Positions 1-7,414 of a stretch of 40,311 nt of DNA are shown one piece after another; position 1 is the stretch's first letter, and each line of letters begins with the position of its first letter. The position numbers and the translations under genes are program-made. The notes below the pieces were generated by a model that saw nothing but the letters and a program-made list of their open reading frames with translations, was not told where the DNA came from and searched no databases. The stretch spans positions 1-40,311 of the forward strand of contig ONJB01000013.1 in NCBI GenBank assembly GCA_900318015.1, read 5' to 3'. The stretch comes from an uncultured Bacteroidales bacterium. Its GTDB lineage: Bacteria > Bacteroidota > Bacteroidia > Bacteroidales > UBA932.

Positions 1-58
1 TCAAGTAGCCTCACATACTTAAGGCGGTCCGCATAAGTGTGCTTTTTTCGCATAACAA

Positions 59-92
59 AACCCCGAAAGTTTTTTGTCTAACTTTCGGGGTT
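59..92 (-). terminator. perfect 13-bp hairpin, probable leftward terminator
   Basis: The arms at 59-71 and 80-92 (AACCCCGAAAGTT and its exact complement) enclose an 8-base loop. Read leftwards, the stem is followed by a T-rich stretch (TTTTGTTAT), which suits an intrinsic terminator for leftward transcripts, possibly from island 1, whose last gene stops at 497. Read rightwards there is no T-run. The distance of about 400 bases from the last gene makes the assignment uncertain. Confidence 0.55.
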
Positions 93-191
93 CATGTCAT
101 TACTCCAGAGGCCTTTTTTGTGATGGGAAAGCATCGAGGGTGGGAACCGGTCCTCTTGTATGTTATTGATAATGAGGTGCCTCCCAAACGA

Positions 192-233
192 CTGGTTCCC
201 AACCCCTTGTTGAAAAGGGAGGTTGGGAACCAG
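192..233. repeat. large imperfectly extended hairpin in gene-free DNA
   Basis: CTGGTTCCCAACC at 192-204 is exactly complementary to 221-233. The stem can extend inward with CCTT/AAGGG-type pairs. A related half-copy (TGGGAACCGGT) lies near 141-151. No gene lies at 1-334 on either strand that I can support. The element could be an extragenic palindrome, an RNA structure, or the scar of a mobile element; nothing decides between these. Confidence 0.5.
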
Positions 234-334
234 GAAGGATGTAACTCGCTGAATATCAGATGTATGAAAAAGGGCTGGTGCCGGATCCGTGATTGAACCA
301 CGGTTGCCGTCTTTCTACATGCAGGCGCTTCTCC

Positions 335-421
335 CTACTTGACGATCACCGGCGGAGCGGTCGGGACGAAGGGCTGGCGGGCGCTGTTCGCGGCATCGTA
401 GTTGAGGAAGACGTCGAAGGT
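335..421 (-). pseudogene. relic of the 3' end of an M64 peptidase gene
   Basis: Read on the minus strand, this piece encodes about 28 residues ending in NSARQPFVPTAPPVIVK and a stop. That matches the end of the intact M64 peptidase at 7415 (NSARQPFVPTAPPVVVK). The block 338-394 agrees with 7418-7474 at 55 of 57 bases. Just upstream, the relic lacks 42 bases (14 residues) that the intact gene has, with CGGC at both edges of the gap; FD-FL-YD then matches again. Similarity also extends past the stop, weakly, to about 288, into the region that forms the intact gene's terminator. Nothing beyond residue T at 419-421 resembles M64. It is a remnant of a duplicated or paralogous gene end, now separated from the intact copy by the island of glycan genes. 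Confidence 0.85.
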
Positions 422-431
422 TGTACCTTTG
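402..431 (+). promoter_or_regulatory. orphan Bacteroidetes-type promoter
   Basis: TTG at 402-404, a 19-base spacer and TACCTTTG at 424-431 match the -33/-7 pattern. The -33 element lies inside the M64 relic and the -7 element just beyond its homology. Downstream, AAGG precedes an ATG at 464 that opens only a five-codon frame (MKTVL, stop). The promoter therefore points into the 3' end of the oppositely oriented glycosyltransferase gene. It may be left over from a lost gene or drive an antisense RNA; activity is unproven. Confidence 0.45.
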
Positions 432-496
432 CAATCCCGAAACAACAACAGGACATCCGCAAGGATGAAAACAGTCCTCTGAAAGTGGTTGGTTTT

Positions 497-1156
497 TTAT
501 TTCTTCGCCAGGCGGGCGCGGAGGATGGCGGCGAAGTCCTTGAATTCTTCGCCGCGCCGGGTTCGCCCGAAATTGCTTCCGTGCACCCTCCTATCTGTTG
601 AAACGAGATCTATCTTCTTGATTGTCAGCCCGTTTTCTTGCATGCGGAAAGACCAGTCTATAATCTCTCCGGCTGTCTGTGCGGTCGGGAATGGCCCGAT
701 GATGTCAAATACTTGGCGCCGGATCAGCATGGCGCCGGTGAACAGCCCGTAATACGGTTCTGTCCTGATCAGAACATTCGTATCGTGGCAGTCCGGAGAC
801 TTGAAGTCCTGGACCTTGGCCTGCACGGCGGAAGCGTCCGGGGCTTCCTCCAGGGTGGCGCATAATGCTTTCAAGGCTCCTTGACGCATCACGTCATCGT
901 GGTCCAGGAACAATACGTATTCTCCGGATGCCGCTTGGAGGCCGGTGTTTTTTGCCGCCACGGGCCCCTGCGAAGTCCCATGTGAAAGCACCGTGCAGCC
1001 ATACTCGCAGGCGATCGCTGCGGAGTTGTCTTCGGAGCCGTCGTCAACGACCAGGATTTCCAGGCGGCAGCCCTGGGCCAGAAGGCTCTCAAGAGCCTCC
1101 CTGATATAGTTCGATCCGTTGCGGACCGGCATGATGACGGAGATCAGCGGGGTCAT
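497..1156 (-). CDS. family 2 glycosyltransferase
   Basis: This 219-residue protein opens with PLISVIMPVRNG and has VVDDGSED near residue 40 and FLDHDD near 90, the nucleotide-sugar and metal-binding signatures of a GT-A family 2 glycosyltransferase. Such enzymes act at the cytoplasmic face of the membrane and add sugars to a lipid-linked glycan. The chosen ATG overlaps the stop of the preceding gene as ATGA (1153-1156), which implies translational coupling; a start 30 codons upstream in the same frame would lie deep in the neighbouring gene and encodes unrelated residues. It is the last gene of the island 1 operon. The protein is short, with only a brief C-terminal part after the GT-A fold. 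Donor and acceptor cannot be told. Confidence 0.9.
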   Translation of the reverse strand: MTPLISVIMPVRNGSNYIREALESLLAQGCRLEILVVDDGSEDNSAAIACEYGCTVLSHGTSQGPVAAKNTGLQAASGEYVLFLDHDDVMRQGALKALCATLEEAPDASAVQAKVQDFKSPDCHDTNVLIRTEPYYGLFTGAMLIRRQVFDIIGPFPTAQTAGEIIDWSFRMQENGLTIKKIDLVSTDRRVHGSNFGRTRRGEEFKDFAAILRARLAKK

Positions 1157-2136
1157 TTCTTCAGGGATTGCTTCATCCGGCTGCGGATGAAATCGATGGA
1201 TATGTTGGGGTTGTGGCTGGCTCGGAAGTGATCGTAATCTTGACATGAGGTCACCGCCTCCAGCAGATGCAGGTCAAGGGCGATGTAGCGCTCGGAATGC
1301 TCCAGGACCTGCTCCCGGATCTCCAGGAGGAACGGGCGGATATCGTTGAATTTCTCTTCCGAATCGATGACTAGCGGTCCGGCATAGAACAGCCGGATGC
1401 CGTCGACGGGAAGGGATCGCGCGCGCAGTTCGGCATACAGGGCCTGGAAACTCTTGATGAAATCATAGCCCGCCTCCCGGAGGTGCGCCAGGGAATCGTC
1501 CCGTTGGAAATAATGGTAGTAGGGCCCACGGAAAACGAACAGGTCGGGGAGGGGCAGTTCGGCCAGGGTGGTGAAGTAGTTGTCCTCTCCGCCACCGCGC
1601 AGGTCGGGGAAACGGATGTTGTTGTCTTCCAGGTAACTACGGCGGTACAGGCGGGCCCACAGCACTGGCGGGAACAGCAGCAGGACCGTGGCCGTGTCGT
1701 AGGCGCGGGGATCTTCTTCCAAGAATCCGAACCGGGTGCCGTATTCCTTCTTGTCTATTCCGTCGTATTCTTTGACAAAGCTGCTGTTGATGATGACGTC
1801 GCGTCCCGTTTCATCGGCCATCCGCAGCATCCGGGACAGCAGATCGGGCTCGATCCAATCGTCCGAATCCAGGAAGTATACGTAGCGGCCCGTCGCGGCG
1901 TCGATGCCGCGGTTGCGGGCTTGTCCGGGCCCGGCATTGGCCTCCTGGCGGACGTATCGCAAGCGGCTGTCTTTCCGGGCCCGGCGCTGGATGAGCGCGG
2001 CGGAGCCATCCGTGGACACATCGTCCACACAGATGACTTCCAGGTCCTCCAAGTCCTGCCCAAGGACGGAATCCAGGCACCGGTCCAGGTACTGTTCCGT
2101 ATTGAAAACCGGGATGATGACAGATATCTCAGCCAT
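1153..2136 (-). CDS. family 2 glycosyltransferase
   Basis: The 327-residue protein starts MAEISVIIPVFNTEQYLDRC and carries CVDDVSTDGS (about residues 36-45) and FLDSDDWIEPD (about 91-101), the standard GT2 nucleotide-binding and DXD-like motifs. The roughly 200-residue C-terminal region, with several aromatic residues, is typical of polysaccharide-locus GT2 enzymes with an acceptor-specific tail. It overlaps the preceding gene by 8 bases and the following one by 4, so the three transferases are tightly coupled. Their order after the flippase suggests assembly of an oligosaccharide repeat unit. Substrates are unknown. Confidence 0.92.
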   Translation of the reverse strand: MAEISVIIPVFNTEQYLDRCLDSVLGQDLEDLEVICVDDVSTDGSAALIQRRARKDSRLRYVRQEANAGPGQARNRGIDAATGRYVYFLDSDDWIEPDLLSRMLRMADETGRDVIINSSFVKEYDGIDKKEYGTRFGFLEEDPRAYDTATVLLLFPPVLWARLYRRSYLEDNNIRFPDLRGGGEDNYFTTLAELPLPDLFVFRGPYYHYFQRDDSLAHLREAGYDFIKSFQALYAELRARSLPVDGIRLFYAGPLVIDSEEKFNDIRPFLLEIREQVLEHSERYIALDLHLLEAVTSCQDYDHFRASHNPNISIDFIRSRMKQSLKK

Positions 2137-3073
2137 GCAGGTCCTTCTTGATTTGTCTGATCAGGTTCCTGCGGTCAGACTCTTTCCGGAAGAAAAGATA
2201 CGTTGACATACAGGCTTGGAAATCCCGGCACCGGTCCACGATTCCGCTGAAACCGGAGGCGGCCAGTTCCGTGACGGCGTCGGGGGCATAATACTTCTGG
2301 AACCAGCCTGCGAACTGGTCGATCAGGAAAGCGAAGACGATGTTGTAATGCTGGCCCTCAATCGGAAGGGCGTCCATCCGGTCCATCAGGTCCTGGGCTC
2401 CTGCGATCAGGTCCTGGATGGGCCGGGTGTCGTTGCAGGCGCGCGTGACGGAATGGGGGTTGTCCGTGTAGTAGTACACGGCGTCGTCCACGACGGCCAC
2501 TTGGTTATAGTGGAAAGCCGCCCGGATGGAGAAATGGGGGTCCTCGAAGAAACGGAGCCGCTCGTCAAACCGGATTCCGTGTTCGCGAAGCATCCGGGTG
2601 CGGTAGATGGCGCTGGTATAGGTCATGAAAAACCAGGCCTTGTGCTCCTTGATGCGGTAATTGAGGTTGAAGATCTCCCGCTGGTAGGAGACGCCCTTGA
2701 CCGGGTCGTAGTTCTTCAGCGTACCTTTGGCCACATCGGCATCGCCCGAAACGGCGGCCTGGTACAGTTTCTCCAGGAAATCCGGGGCGATGAAATCGTC
2801 ACTGTCCACGAAGCCGACGTACTCCCCAAGTGCGGCATCCAGGGCGGCGTTGCGCGCCGCGGAAGGGCCTCGGTTATCGGCAAAGGTGATCACCTTGAAC
2901 CGGCTGTCTCCAGCCGTCCGTCTGTTCAAGATGGCCGGGGAGCCGTCCGTGGAGTGGTCATCGACACAGATCACCTCCAGGTCCGCCAGGGTCTGGCAGG
3001 CCAGGCTCTCCAGGCATTTGTCCAGGAAGGCCTCGGAATTGAAGACGGGAACGATGACTGATACGGCAGGCAT
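2129..3073 (-). CDS. family 2 glycosyltransferase
   Basis: The 314-residue protein starts MPAVSVIVPVFNSEAFLDKC. It has CVDDHSTDGS (about 36-45), an arginine-rich NRGPSAARN loop and FVDSDDFIAPD (about 90-100), all GT2 hallmarks. It resembles the neighbour at 1153 most closely in its N-terminal half, so the two may be old duplicates that diverged in the acceptor region. The start lies 9 bases after the stop of the PqqD-like gene. It is probably a cytoplasmic, membrane-associated transferase in the surface-glycan pathway; the sugar is not predictable. Confidence 0.92.
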   Translation of the reverse strand: MPAVSVIVPVFNSEAFLDKCLESLACQTLADLEVICVDDHSTDGSPAILNRRTAGDSRFKVITFADNRGPSAARNAALDAALGEYVGFVDSDDFIAPDFLEKLYQAAVSGDADVAKGTLKNYDPVKGVSYQREIFNLNYRIKEHKAWFFMTYTSAIYRTRMLREHGIRFDERLRFFEDPHFSIRAAFHYNQVAVVDDAVYYYTDNPHSVTRACNDTRPIQDLIAGAQDLMDRMDALPIEGQHYNIVFAFLIDQFAGWFQKYYAPDAVTELAASGFSGIVDRCRDFQACMSTYLFFRKESDRRNLIRQIKKDLHG

Positions 3074-3082
3074 AGCGCGGGC

Positions 3083-3505
3083 CTACTTTTCCGGCTTCCA
3101 GCCTTCTTCCTCGCTGACTTCGTGGATCGGATCGGCGTAAAGCAGTTCCTGGACATCCTTGTACTCTTTGCATACCGGGATGAACTGGTCGAATACGGCG
3201 TCTTTGGCCACCAGGGAAGCCTTGCGGGAACTTGCTTCCGCCGAGAGGATGATCTCAAATCCCAGCATGGTCTCCAGGAATGCGGACAAGGATTCCTCCG
3301 CGTTGGCGGGAGCACCGGGGATCTCCTGGATGGCCGCCAGGATGTCATCCGTGGAGGAGCCGGCGAGCAGGTTGTCGAAGATGCCTGTCCCGTAACCGTT
3401 CATGCCGTAATAGATGCCGGTAGCCGCGTTGATGATGATGGCAATCCCGTCCGTGATGTCCGCGAACATCTTGGATTCGTTCAGCCGATAGTTCTTTGAT
3501 TCCAT
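3083..3505 (-). CDS. PqqD-like protein
   Basis: This 140-residue protein has the PqqD-type pattern in its first 45 residues: a beta-rich DGIAIIINAATGIYYGMNGY segment followed by GTGIFDNLLAG and a helix. It ends with DPIHEVSEEEGWKP, a tail I recognise from PqqD-like proteins of kinase-containing peptide loci. In known systems PqqD domains (RiPP recognition elements) bind a leader peptide and hand it to a modifying enzyme. At 140 residues it is longer than stand-alone PqqD (about 90). No precursor peptide, radical SAM or cyclase lies beside it. It sits between an HPr-kinase-like protein and glycosyltransferases, so here it may serve glycan or lipid-carrier modification. The family is fairly sure, the role is not. 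Confidence 0.75.
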   Translation of the reverse strand: MESKNYRLNESKMFADITDGIAIIINAATGIYYGMNGYGTGIFDNLLAGSSTDDILAAIQEIPGAPANAEESLSAFLETMLGFEIILSAEASSRKASLVAKDAVFDQFIPVCKEYKDVQELLYADPIHEVSEEEGWKPEK

Positions 3506-3515
3506 AAGTGTTGGT

Positions 3516-4595
3516 TTATCTGCAAGATAGTAAGAATTCTCTCAAGGTTTCCACGTTGGCGTAGATATCCGGGCAAAGCCGCATGGAATAGAAAGGGAGG
3601 TCCTGCAGCATGGCGATGAGCTTGCGGACCGTGCCGGCATCCCCCTGCGCCTGCATCTGAAGTACCGTGGAATGGACCAGATGGGTGATCGCCCGCCCTT
3701 TCTGGACGGCGGAGCAAGGTTCTATGACGGCCTGGGTCAGGGACGGTTCAATCTCCGGGAAGATGCATAACCGGACCGGATACGCGCGCCGGAGGGCGGA
3801 ACCATAGCCGGATATGTCAAAAACATACTTGTCCTTGCGCGCGTTGTTGCAGACGAACCGGGCTTTGTCCAGGTCATCGTACAAGGCCGTATACATGCGC
3901 GGCGACAGGGTGATGATGGAATAGATGGGCGATGCGGCCAGCGCTTCGGCAGACTTTTCGAGAATGAGGTAATCGTCCGACACATATTCGAATCCGCGGA
4001 GCATCGCGGTCACGGCCAGCGTCGATTTGCCGCGCTGTCCCCGCGCGCAAAGCAGGATTCCTTTCCCGTCCAGTCCGATGCAGGCGCCGTGCACCAGATG
4101 CGAGGTGGGCGTGTCGGCCAGGCGATACAGCCAATGGACAAACAGGTGCCCTTCCTTGATCCACTCTTCGGCCGCAAAACTCTCGACGCAATAGAACGAA
4201 CAGTCCCCGTCGGTCAGGTTTGCGGTATGGTTCTCATAGCTGACTTCGCCAAAAGGCTGGATGCCGTCGCCCTCCCGGAGGGCCAGGATCAGATTGTCCC
4301 CGCTGCCGTCGTCTTCCACGCCGATGCCCAGGACGCGCTGGTGGAAGGATGCGTCCACTTTCTCCCGCCAGAGCACCAGGGTCGCATCCGGGTTCGGGAC
4401 AGGTTCGGTCAGGGACCAGGCAAGCTGGCGCCGGATCATGGGCGCCGCTTCCGGGCAGCAGGACAGGACCCGGACGGTCTTGATTCCGCCCACCTGGATG
4501 AAAAACGCTTCCGCATCGGTCATCAGGGGCTCGAGAAGGCTCCTGAGATGGAGGAAACAGTTTTGTCTCTGTCGCTCATGGAGAGATAGAACCAT
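3516..4595 (-). CDS. HPr-kinase-like P-loop protein
   Basis: The 359-residue protein has a P-loop GQRGKST at about residues 186-192, preceded by the HGACIGLDGKGILL strand-turn typical of HPr serine kinase C-terminal domains. SDDY at about 206-209 supplies acidic residues where HPr kinase has its catalytic or metal site. The N-terminal 165 residues look like the variable domain of kinase-like proteins found in lasso-peptide and polysaccharide clusters. Some relatives (for example in paeninodin-type loci) phosphorylate a serine on a peptide rather than HPr. No ptsH-like partner is present. It lies 12 bases after the nucleotidyltransferase gene and 10 before the PqqD-like gene, so the three are probably a functional unit. 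Confidence 0.75.
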   Translation of the reverse strand: MVLSLHERQRQNCFLHLRSLLEPLMTDAEAFFIQVGGIKTVRVLSCCPEAAPMIRRQLAWSLTEPVPNPDATLVLWREKVDASFHQRVLGIGVEDDGSGDNLILALREGDGIQPFGEVSYENHTANLTDGDCSFYCVESFAAEEWIKEGHLFVHWLYRLADTPTSHLVHGACIGLDGKGILLCARGQRGKSTLAVTAMLRGFEYVSDDYLILEKSAEALAASPIYSIITLSPRMYTALYDDLDKARFVCNNARKDKYVFDISGYGSALRRAYPVRLCIFPEIEPSLTQAVIEPCSAVQKGRAITHLVHSTVLQMQAQGDAGTVRKLIAMLQDLPFYSMRLCPDIYANVETLREFLLSCR

Positions 4596-4607
4596 CTTTC
4601 GCAGGTA

Positions 4608-5720
4608 TTATACGTATCCTTTTTTCTTGAGTATGGCCACCCGGGTCTGAAAGCCCGTCCTTTTCAGGAAGAACAGCTTGATTCTGCGGCCGATGTAAGG
4701 CAGGATGGGACGGACGGTCTTGAAGGCCTTGACGAGGTTGGAGACACCGATTTCCGCCCTTAAAGGGCTGATGATCTCCCGCTGGTACAAAAGCTCCAGG
4801 CATTGGCGCCCCGCCAGGTCGCTGTCCATCCGGCCGTCCAGGAAATCGTCCGGGAAAGCATGGGGCAGGAGTGTCGATACAAAGGCGGCAGAAAGGAAAA
4901 CCTGGATTTCCGTCCCGGTCCTGCGGACATTGTCCCGGACGATCTCCCAGTCGAAGCCGTCCGGCCGGTCCAGGAAGTAGTTCAGGTCGATGAAGGCATT
5001 CAGGACGCTGCCGGAACTGGTCTTGCCGGACAGGTTCTTGTACAGGTTGACCAGCGCGATGAAGACCATATCCTCCCGACAGGGGAGCAGGCATTTGCCG
5101 GAGGCCACGCTCACTTCCCGCGCACGGGAAAAAAGGTCCTCGTTCAGGGAAGATTCCTTTCCGGTATTCATCTGGAAGTATCGGTGCAGGTCGATGGCGC
5201 CCTCCTGGGTTTCTCCCACGCTGAAATCCCAGCTGTGCGCGCATTTGAGCGGACAGTAGCCCATGGACTCTATCGCCTCGGCCGCCTGGTGGAAATCCTG
5301 TTCCCGGACCAGGATGTCGATGTCTCCCATCCATCGCGGGAAATCCGGGCGGTACACTTTCATGGCGCCTCCTTTGAGAACGACCATCGGTATTTGCAGG
5401 GACGCGAGCTTCGCGGCAATCTTGGAGAAATGGGCGAAGAGCTTCAGGTTCTGGAACCGGCAATACGTCAGGACCCCTTTGAGCCGGGGCATCACGGAAT
5501 CCGGGAAAGAAAGCTCCGGATGGGTTTTCATCAGATAGGAGAGGAGGAGAATGCTGGGAAAGGGCGATTCCTCGATATCCCATCCTTTCAGAAAGGCATC
5601 CAGGTTTTCTTGTGATACGGAAGGTGCCAGGGCGAAGGAGAGAAGCTGACGCTCTTCCGTCGTCAGCACTTCCTGTTTCAGGATCCCGAGGACCCGGGTG
5701 ACCGCCTGTCTTCCTTCCAT
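4608..5720 (-). CDS. nucleotidyltransferase family protein (NTP_transf_5-like)
   Basis: The 370-residue protein has VVLKGGAMKVY at about 113-123 followed by GDIDILV at about 132-138, the glycine pair and Asp-x-Asp of the Pol-beta-type nucleotidyltransferase fold in its uncharacterised PF14907-like version. The rest is mostly helical, ending in a basic tail (RRIKLFFLKR). I chose the ATG at 5720, 34 bases after the flippase stop. The same frame is open further upstream but there overlaps the flippase gene and encodes an atypical Ser/Pro-rich stretch. Relatives recur with PqqD-like and HPr-kinase-like genes in lasso-peptide and exopolysaccharide loci, where they may transfer a nucleotide to a phosphorylated product; that role here is inference. 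Confidence 0.78.
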   Translation of the reverse strand: MEGRQAVTRVLGILKQEVLTTEERQLLSFALAPSVSQENLDAFLKGWDIEESPFPSILLLSYLMKTHPELSFPDSVMPRLKGVLTYCRFQNLKLFAHFSKIAAKLASLQIPMVVLKGGAMKVYRPDFPRWMGDIDILVREQDFHQAAEAIESMGYCPLKCAHSWDFSVGETQEGAIDLHRYFQMNTGKESSLNEDLFSRAREVSVASGKCLLPCREDMVFIALVNLYKNLSGKTSSGSVLNAFIDLNYFLDRPDGFDWEIVRDNVRRTGTEIQVFLSAAFVSTLLPHAFPDDFLDGRMDSDLAGRQCLELLYQREIISPLRAEIGVSNLVKAFKTVRPILPYIGRRIKLFFLKRTGFQTRVAILKKKGYV

Positions 5721-5754
5721 TTCGTAAAGGTAGGTATAATTTGCTGAATTCCCG

Positions 5755-7314
5755 CTATCGGTGCCTGAGAACATGGAGGATCCGGGAAGTGAAGTCCTTG
5801 AGCCCGTCCTCCCAGATGGACAGCAATCCTCCGTAAACCGCAAAGGCGACGAGCCCGGTGACGGCGGCATAGACCAGGAAAAGCCAGAAGGAGGCGGACG
5901 GGTCGATGGGCAACAGGGGGAGGAGGAAGTGGAGTGCGGCGAAGGCAATGATTCCGGGCACCAGGCATCGGACGTAGAGCTTGATGTAGAAGGACAGCGG
6001 CTCGTGCAGGGCGCTCCGGAACAGGAAGAAGGGCTTCCAGGAAAGGGTGATGATCAACTGGCTGATGATGACGCCCGCCAGGACACCGTCCAGGCCGAAA
6101 CGACGGCCCAGGAGGATGGACAGGAACACGTTGAGGGCCGCTTCGGCGATCGGAGACCAAATGTCGTGGAACAGGCCGTGGGCGGTCAGGTAGTCATCCA
6201 CGACATTGCGCGTATTGCTGATGTAAAACTGGAAAATGATCAGGGCGAGCGTGGAATGTCCCAGCACATAGTCCGGGCCCAGCCAGATGCTGACGAAGGG
6301 ATCGACCAGGAACCACAGGCACAGGCAGCATACGCCGACAATCAGCATCCTGGAGGAGAAGAGCTCCCGGAAAACCTTCATGATCAGCTTCTTGTCTCCC
6401 TCGACGACCATATTGCCGATCCCGGAGGAGACGCCGGAATAGAGGGCGGTGAGGATGGCCGTCAGGTTGGTGGTCAGGATCAGATAGTTGCCATAATAGC
6501 CCACGACGGCCAGGGAGGTGAATGCGTAGATGAAAATCGGGCTGGATTTGGCCACGGCATATCCGCCCAGCTTATGGAAGGCGATATACTTGGTCTTCTG
6601 GATGATGTCCGGATACTTCTGCCTGAGGGCTTTGGTGACCGGGACTTTTTCCCGGAGGAAGGGATAGTTCCTGTGGACGATGATGCCGATCAGAATGGCG
6701 CTGATGGTGGCGGAAACGGCCTCCAGGCCCAGCCACCAGATATACCCGTGTTCCAGATAAAAAACCGCCAGGGTCTGGAGGATGAGCTTGACCAGCGCGA
6801 CCAGCTTTGTGCAAAGCAGCACTTTGTAATTCTTCTGGTCTGCAAAGAGGACATTCTTCTTGTAGTTGAAGAAATACCAAAGCAGGGAAGAGTACAGCAG
6901 GACTCCGTACGTGGCGTACGAATACCAGAGGGGAAGGGGCGATTTCCCGAAGATGCGCGGGATGAAACAGAACACGACCATGCTTCCTGCCAGGACGATG
7001 GATCCGATGATCCGGTACAGGCGTCCCTGCAGGGCGACAATCTCCCGGATGGACTGCTCGTCCCGGCTGAAAAGCGGTTTGTAAAGCGTGACGGCCACCG
7101 CGGTTTCTATGCCCAGTTCAGCCAGGTTCAGGAAATCCAGGATGCTGGAGGCGGTCGTGTTCAGGCCCATCACCTCCACGCCCAGGATGCGGATGAAAAT
7201 GCGCCGGGAGAAGAAGCCGACAAGCATGACAATCACCTGGAGAATCAGCGCGGTGGCGCTGTTTCTCAGGCTATTGCGGGTCCTTCCGTATTCGGGCACT
7301 TGTGTCATGGGCAT
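5755..7314 (-). CDS. polysaccharide flippase (Wzx/MATE-like)
   Basis: The 519-residue protein has many hydrophobic segments (about 12-14) spread over its whole length and an N-terminal ...SATALILQVIVMLVGFFSRR region typical of Wzx-like lipid-linked oligosaccharide flippases of the MOP superfamily. It would move undecaprenyl-linked glycan units from the cytoplasmic to the periplasmic face of the inner membrane. The ATG at 7314 is preferred; a TTG three bases further up would add one residue. It is the first gene of the island 1 operon, behind the promoter at 7326-7355, and the nucleotidyltransferase follows after 34 bases. No polymerase (Wzy) or chain-length protein is seen here, so assembly may be completed elsewhere. 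Confidence 0.9.
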   Translation of the reverse strand: MPMTQVPEYGRTRNSLRNSATALILQVIVMLVGFFSRRIFIRILGVEVMGLNTTASSILDFLNLAELGIETAVAVTLYKPLFSRDEQSIREIVALQGRLYRIIGSIVLAGSMVVFCFIPRIFGKSPLPLWYSYATYGVLLYSSLLWYFFNYKKNVLFADQKNYKVLLCTKLVALVKLILQTLAVFYLEHGYIWWLGLEAVSATISAILIGIIVHRNYPFLREKVPVTKALRQKYPDIIQKTKYIAFHKLGGYAVAKSSPIFIYAFTSLAVVGYYGNYLILTTNLTAILTALYSGVSSGIGNMVVEGDKKLIMKVFRELFSSRMLIVGVCCLCLWFLVDPFVSIWLGPDYVLGHSTLALIIFQFYISNTRNVVDDYLTAHGLFHDIWSPIAEAALNVFLSILLGRRFGLDGVLAGVIISQLIITLSWKPFFLFRSALHEPLSFYIKLYVRCLVPGIIAFAALHFLLPLLPIDPSASFWLFLVYAAVTGLVAFAVYGGLLSIWEDGLKDFTSRILHVLRHR

Positions 7315-7325
7315 CAATCAAGACT

Positions 7326-7355
7326 CAAAGTTACACCATTTTTCTGGTTGTCCAA
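7326..7355 (-). promoter_or_regulatory. promoter of island 1
   Basis: On the minus strand, TTG (7355-7353), a 19-base spacer and TAACTTTG (7333-7326) match the Bacteroidetes -33/-7 pattern. Transcription would start about 5 bases before the flippase ATG at 7314. The -33 element directly abuts the M64 terminator stem, so the island carries its own promoter rather than depending on read-through. Confidence 0.7.
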
Positions 7356-7358
7356 CAA

Positions 7359-7389
7359 ACGGCGGCCGTGGATGGACCACAGCCGCCGT
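7359..7389 (-). terminator. terminator hairpin after the M64 peptidase gene
   Basis: ACGGCGGC at 7359-7366 pairs with GCCGCCGT at 7382-7389, and GTGG/CCAC inside the loop can lengthen the stem. It lies 26 bases after the stop of the minus-strand M64 gene. The following bases (TTGTTGG) are only moderately T-rich. A weaker counterpart of the inner stem is found beside the M64 relic at about 288-302. Confidence 0.6.
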
Positions 7390-7414
7390 CTTTCTGCCGT
7401 TCAGGCGTCAGATT

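Noticed and set aside
1-38. Possible end of a leftward gene or tRNA at the window edge
   Set aside because: Too short to show a domain or cloverleaf; nothing recognisable.
3083-5720. A complete lasso-peptide cluster
   Set aside because: No asparagine-synthetase-like cyclase, transglutaminase-like protease or precursor is present; only the tailoring-like trio is.
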